39,023 nt of DNA from CAYZAW01 sp964476505. GTDB taxonomy: Bacteria; Bacillota; Clostridia; Christensenellales; CAG-138. How positions within the stretch are numbered: the stretch's first letter is position 1; each line of letters opens with the position of its first letter. The stretch spans positions 1-39,023 of the forward strand of contig CAYZAW010000016.1 in the NCBI GenBank assembly GCA_964476505.1, given 5' to 3'. The notes under the pieces were generated by a model. It ran no database searches, had not been told where the DNA came from, and saw only the letters and a list, made by a program, of their open reading frames with translations. The position numbers were made by a program, and so were the translations under genes. Below are positions 37,756-39,023 of the stretch, in pieces.

Positions 37756-39009
37756 CTATGCGCTTACCGCATGTTCGATTCGTACGATCCACAGCTGATT
37801 GAGAACCTTTGCAGCAAAACCGCCCACCTTTGCGCCAACGGTTGCCCGCTGGTTCAGAGGGTCTGCCGCGCCCGCGCTGCCGTGATCCTTGATGATCAGC
37901 TCAATGCCGCCCTCGCCGCCGATGTCCACCACGCCGTATGCGTCCGCGCCAAATACCAGCGTGGAGTGTACGTCGCAGCACACCTTGGAGGTGCTGTCGC
38001 AGGCGCCCGCGTCTTGAGAGTATACCTTTGCGTCCTTCGCGAGGGTGGCAGAAGCGGAAAGCTTCACCGTTTTGGTGGCGGCGGTGTAGGAATCCGAGGA
38101 GGCCAGCGTGACCTCCGTGCCGTCGATATACAGCTTGTTGCCGCCGGTGGAAAGGTAGGCAGCCTCCGCAGCGGTGGGATCGTTTGCCAATACAAACGTG
38201 GCAGAGCTGGAGGTAGCGGCGCTCACCGCGTTGGTAACGCTGGGCTGGAATACCTTGGCCTCCGTGCTTTCCACAAACACCACGCCAAACAGGCGGCCGA
38301 TCTCGCCGGAATAGATCTGCTCTGCATTGCTGTACTTGGAAACGTCCTGCCAGAGAGCGTCGCTTTGCAGGTCGTAGGTGGCCTCGGGGGAGCAGATGCA
38401 AATGAAGTGCGGCTTTCGTACCGCGCCGTCGGGGCTGGTCACGAACATGCGCGCCTTGTTCTTCTTCAGGGTACGAACGGCACGGCGAATTTCATTTACC
38501 GTTAGCTTGCAGGCGGTAGTCACCGCAAGGCGGGAGGTGGGGGTCACGTCGCTGGTGCGGGCGTACTGCACCAGATTGCCGCTGTTCATCTCGTCACGGG
38601 CAACCCATTCCACAACGGTACCCAGCTGCTCGCCCAAAAGATCGGCGCTGTCCGCGATCACGTTCTCCGTGGCGGTGCGGTCTAACAGGTCAGACACCTC
38701 CACATATGCGCCGTACTGGGAAACCTCCGCCTCCACGCGGGTCTGGGAAAGGCTCTGACCGGAGGGGGTCACACCCTCGGTAAGCGGGCTTTTTGCCGCG
38801 TCGGCAGAAAACAGATCCCAGCGGCGGAACTCAACACGCTTGCCGTGATTGCGGGGAATGGAGCGGGGTTGGCCGAACTGCGCGTGCACAAAACGGGTGC
38901 GTGCCACCTCCAAAAGCTTGCGGTCAACGAATTCCTTGTTGAGGTAGGTGTTATAACCGCCGCCGTCAAGCGCGGTATTGGTGTTTGCCGTGGTCTGTAC
39001 ATTACTCAT
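37756..39009 (-). CDS. N4-gp56-family major capsid protein
   Basis: This 417-residue protein forms the phage head shell. Features include the N-terminal YLNKEFVDRKLLEVARTRFVHAQFGQPRSIPRNHGKRVEFRRW, where the 'distal conserved' RxIPRNxGKxVEFRRW pattern is the hallmark of this family. TEGVTPSGQSLSQ, EVSQYGAYVEVSDLLDRTA and the C-terminal AFVNQLWIVRIEHAV-like end (AAKVLNQLWIVRIEHAV) also fit. Residues about 270-345 look like an inserted beta domain rich in Ala/Ser/Thr. The ATG at 39009 has AGGAGG at 39018-39023 as SD. It is the first phage gene seen; portal and terminase genes would lie to the right of the window. Confidence 0.92.
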   Translation of the reverse strand: MSNVQTTANTNTALDGGGYNTYLNKEFVDRKLLEVARTRFVHAQFGQPRSIPRNHGKRVEFRRWDLFSADAAKSPLTEGVTPSGQSLSQTRVEAEVSQYGAYVEVSDLLDRTATENVIADSADLLGEQLGTVVEWVARDEMNSGNLVQYARTSDVTPTSRLAVTTACKLTVNEIRRAVRTLKKNKARMFVTSPDGAVRKPHFICICSPEATYDLQSDALWQDVSKYSNAEQIYSGEIGRLFGVVFVESTEAKVFQPSVTNAVSAATSSSATFVLANDPTAAEAAYLSTGGNKLYIDGTEVTLASSDSYTAATKTVKLSASATLAKDAKVYSQDAGACDSTSKVCCDVHSTLVFGADAYGVVDIGGEGGIELIIKDHGSAGAADPLNQRATVGAKVGGFAAKVLNQLWIVRIEHAVSA

Positions 39010-39023
39010 TGCAATTACCTCCT

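Noticed and set aside
37546..38505. 319-codon plus-strand open frame over the capsid gene
   Set aside because: It covers the complement of a well-supported capsid protein and has no SD or family features.

Overview
The window looks like a chromosomal segment of a moderately GC-rich member of the Clostridia (Bacillota). The reasons are strong AGGAGG-type Shine-Dalgarno (SD) sites, PrsA-like foldase lipoproteins, two DegV-family proteins, an NfnAB-type transhydrogenase, a TGS/uridine-kinase fusion, ATP-dependent PEP carboxykinase and a GlsB/YeaQ-type small membrane protein. An order-level placement (for example Christensenellales or Oscillospirales) is only a guess. I see no rRNA, tRNA, CRISPR array, transposase or integrase.

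Layout. Positions 1-97 hold the tail of an upstream gene and its terminator. pckA (514-2088) follows after a long leader. Then come a small Smr-domain gene, a lipoprotein and a cell-wall amidase (2219-3997). A divergent promoter region leads to an FGGY sugar kinase, and a separate transcript carries two DegV paralogues and a beta-CASP RNase-like protein (5684-9221). serA and serC lie on the minus strand (9523-11730). Positions 12071-17799 form a tightly packed second-messenger operon: a CHASE2 adenylate cyclase, a FecR-domain lipoprotein with an out-of-frame tail, an MBL-fold hydrolase and a GAF/HD-GYP protein. On the minus strand follow thrC and two PrsA-like lipoproteins (17920-22039). On the plus strand follow a P-type ATPase that runs in frame into peptidyl-tRNA hydrolase, then mfd (22252-28658). 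After a hairpin-rich spacer come a small membrane protein and nfnAB on the minus strand, then a nucleoside kinase and a small zinc-ribbon gene on the plus strand. From 33986 to the right edge, the minus strand holds phage structural genes: an N4-gp56-type major capsid protein, a head-tail adaptor, a probable beta-propeller portal-stabilising protein and small virion proteins.

How the genes work together. Most of the window is housekeeping: gluconeogenesis, serine and threonine synthesis, NADPH/ferredoxin balance, extracellular protein folding and transcription-coupled repair. The most notable parts are (1) the cyclase/FecR/MBL/HD-GYP operon, which looks like a membrane-to-cytoplasm signalling module; its FecR gene ends in a pentanucleotide repeat where losing one unit would fuse it to the next reading frame; (2) the stop-less junction between the P-type ATPase and pth; (3) mfd, which has no normal start codon at the position its SD indicates; and (4) a phage virion module that ends directly against a host gene.
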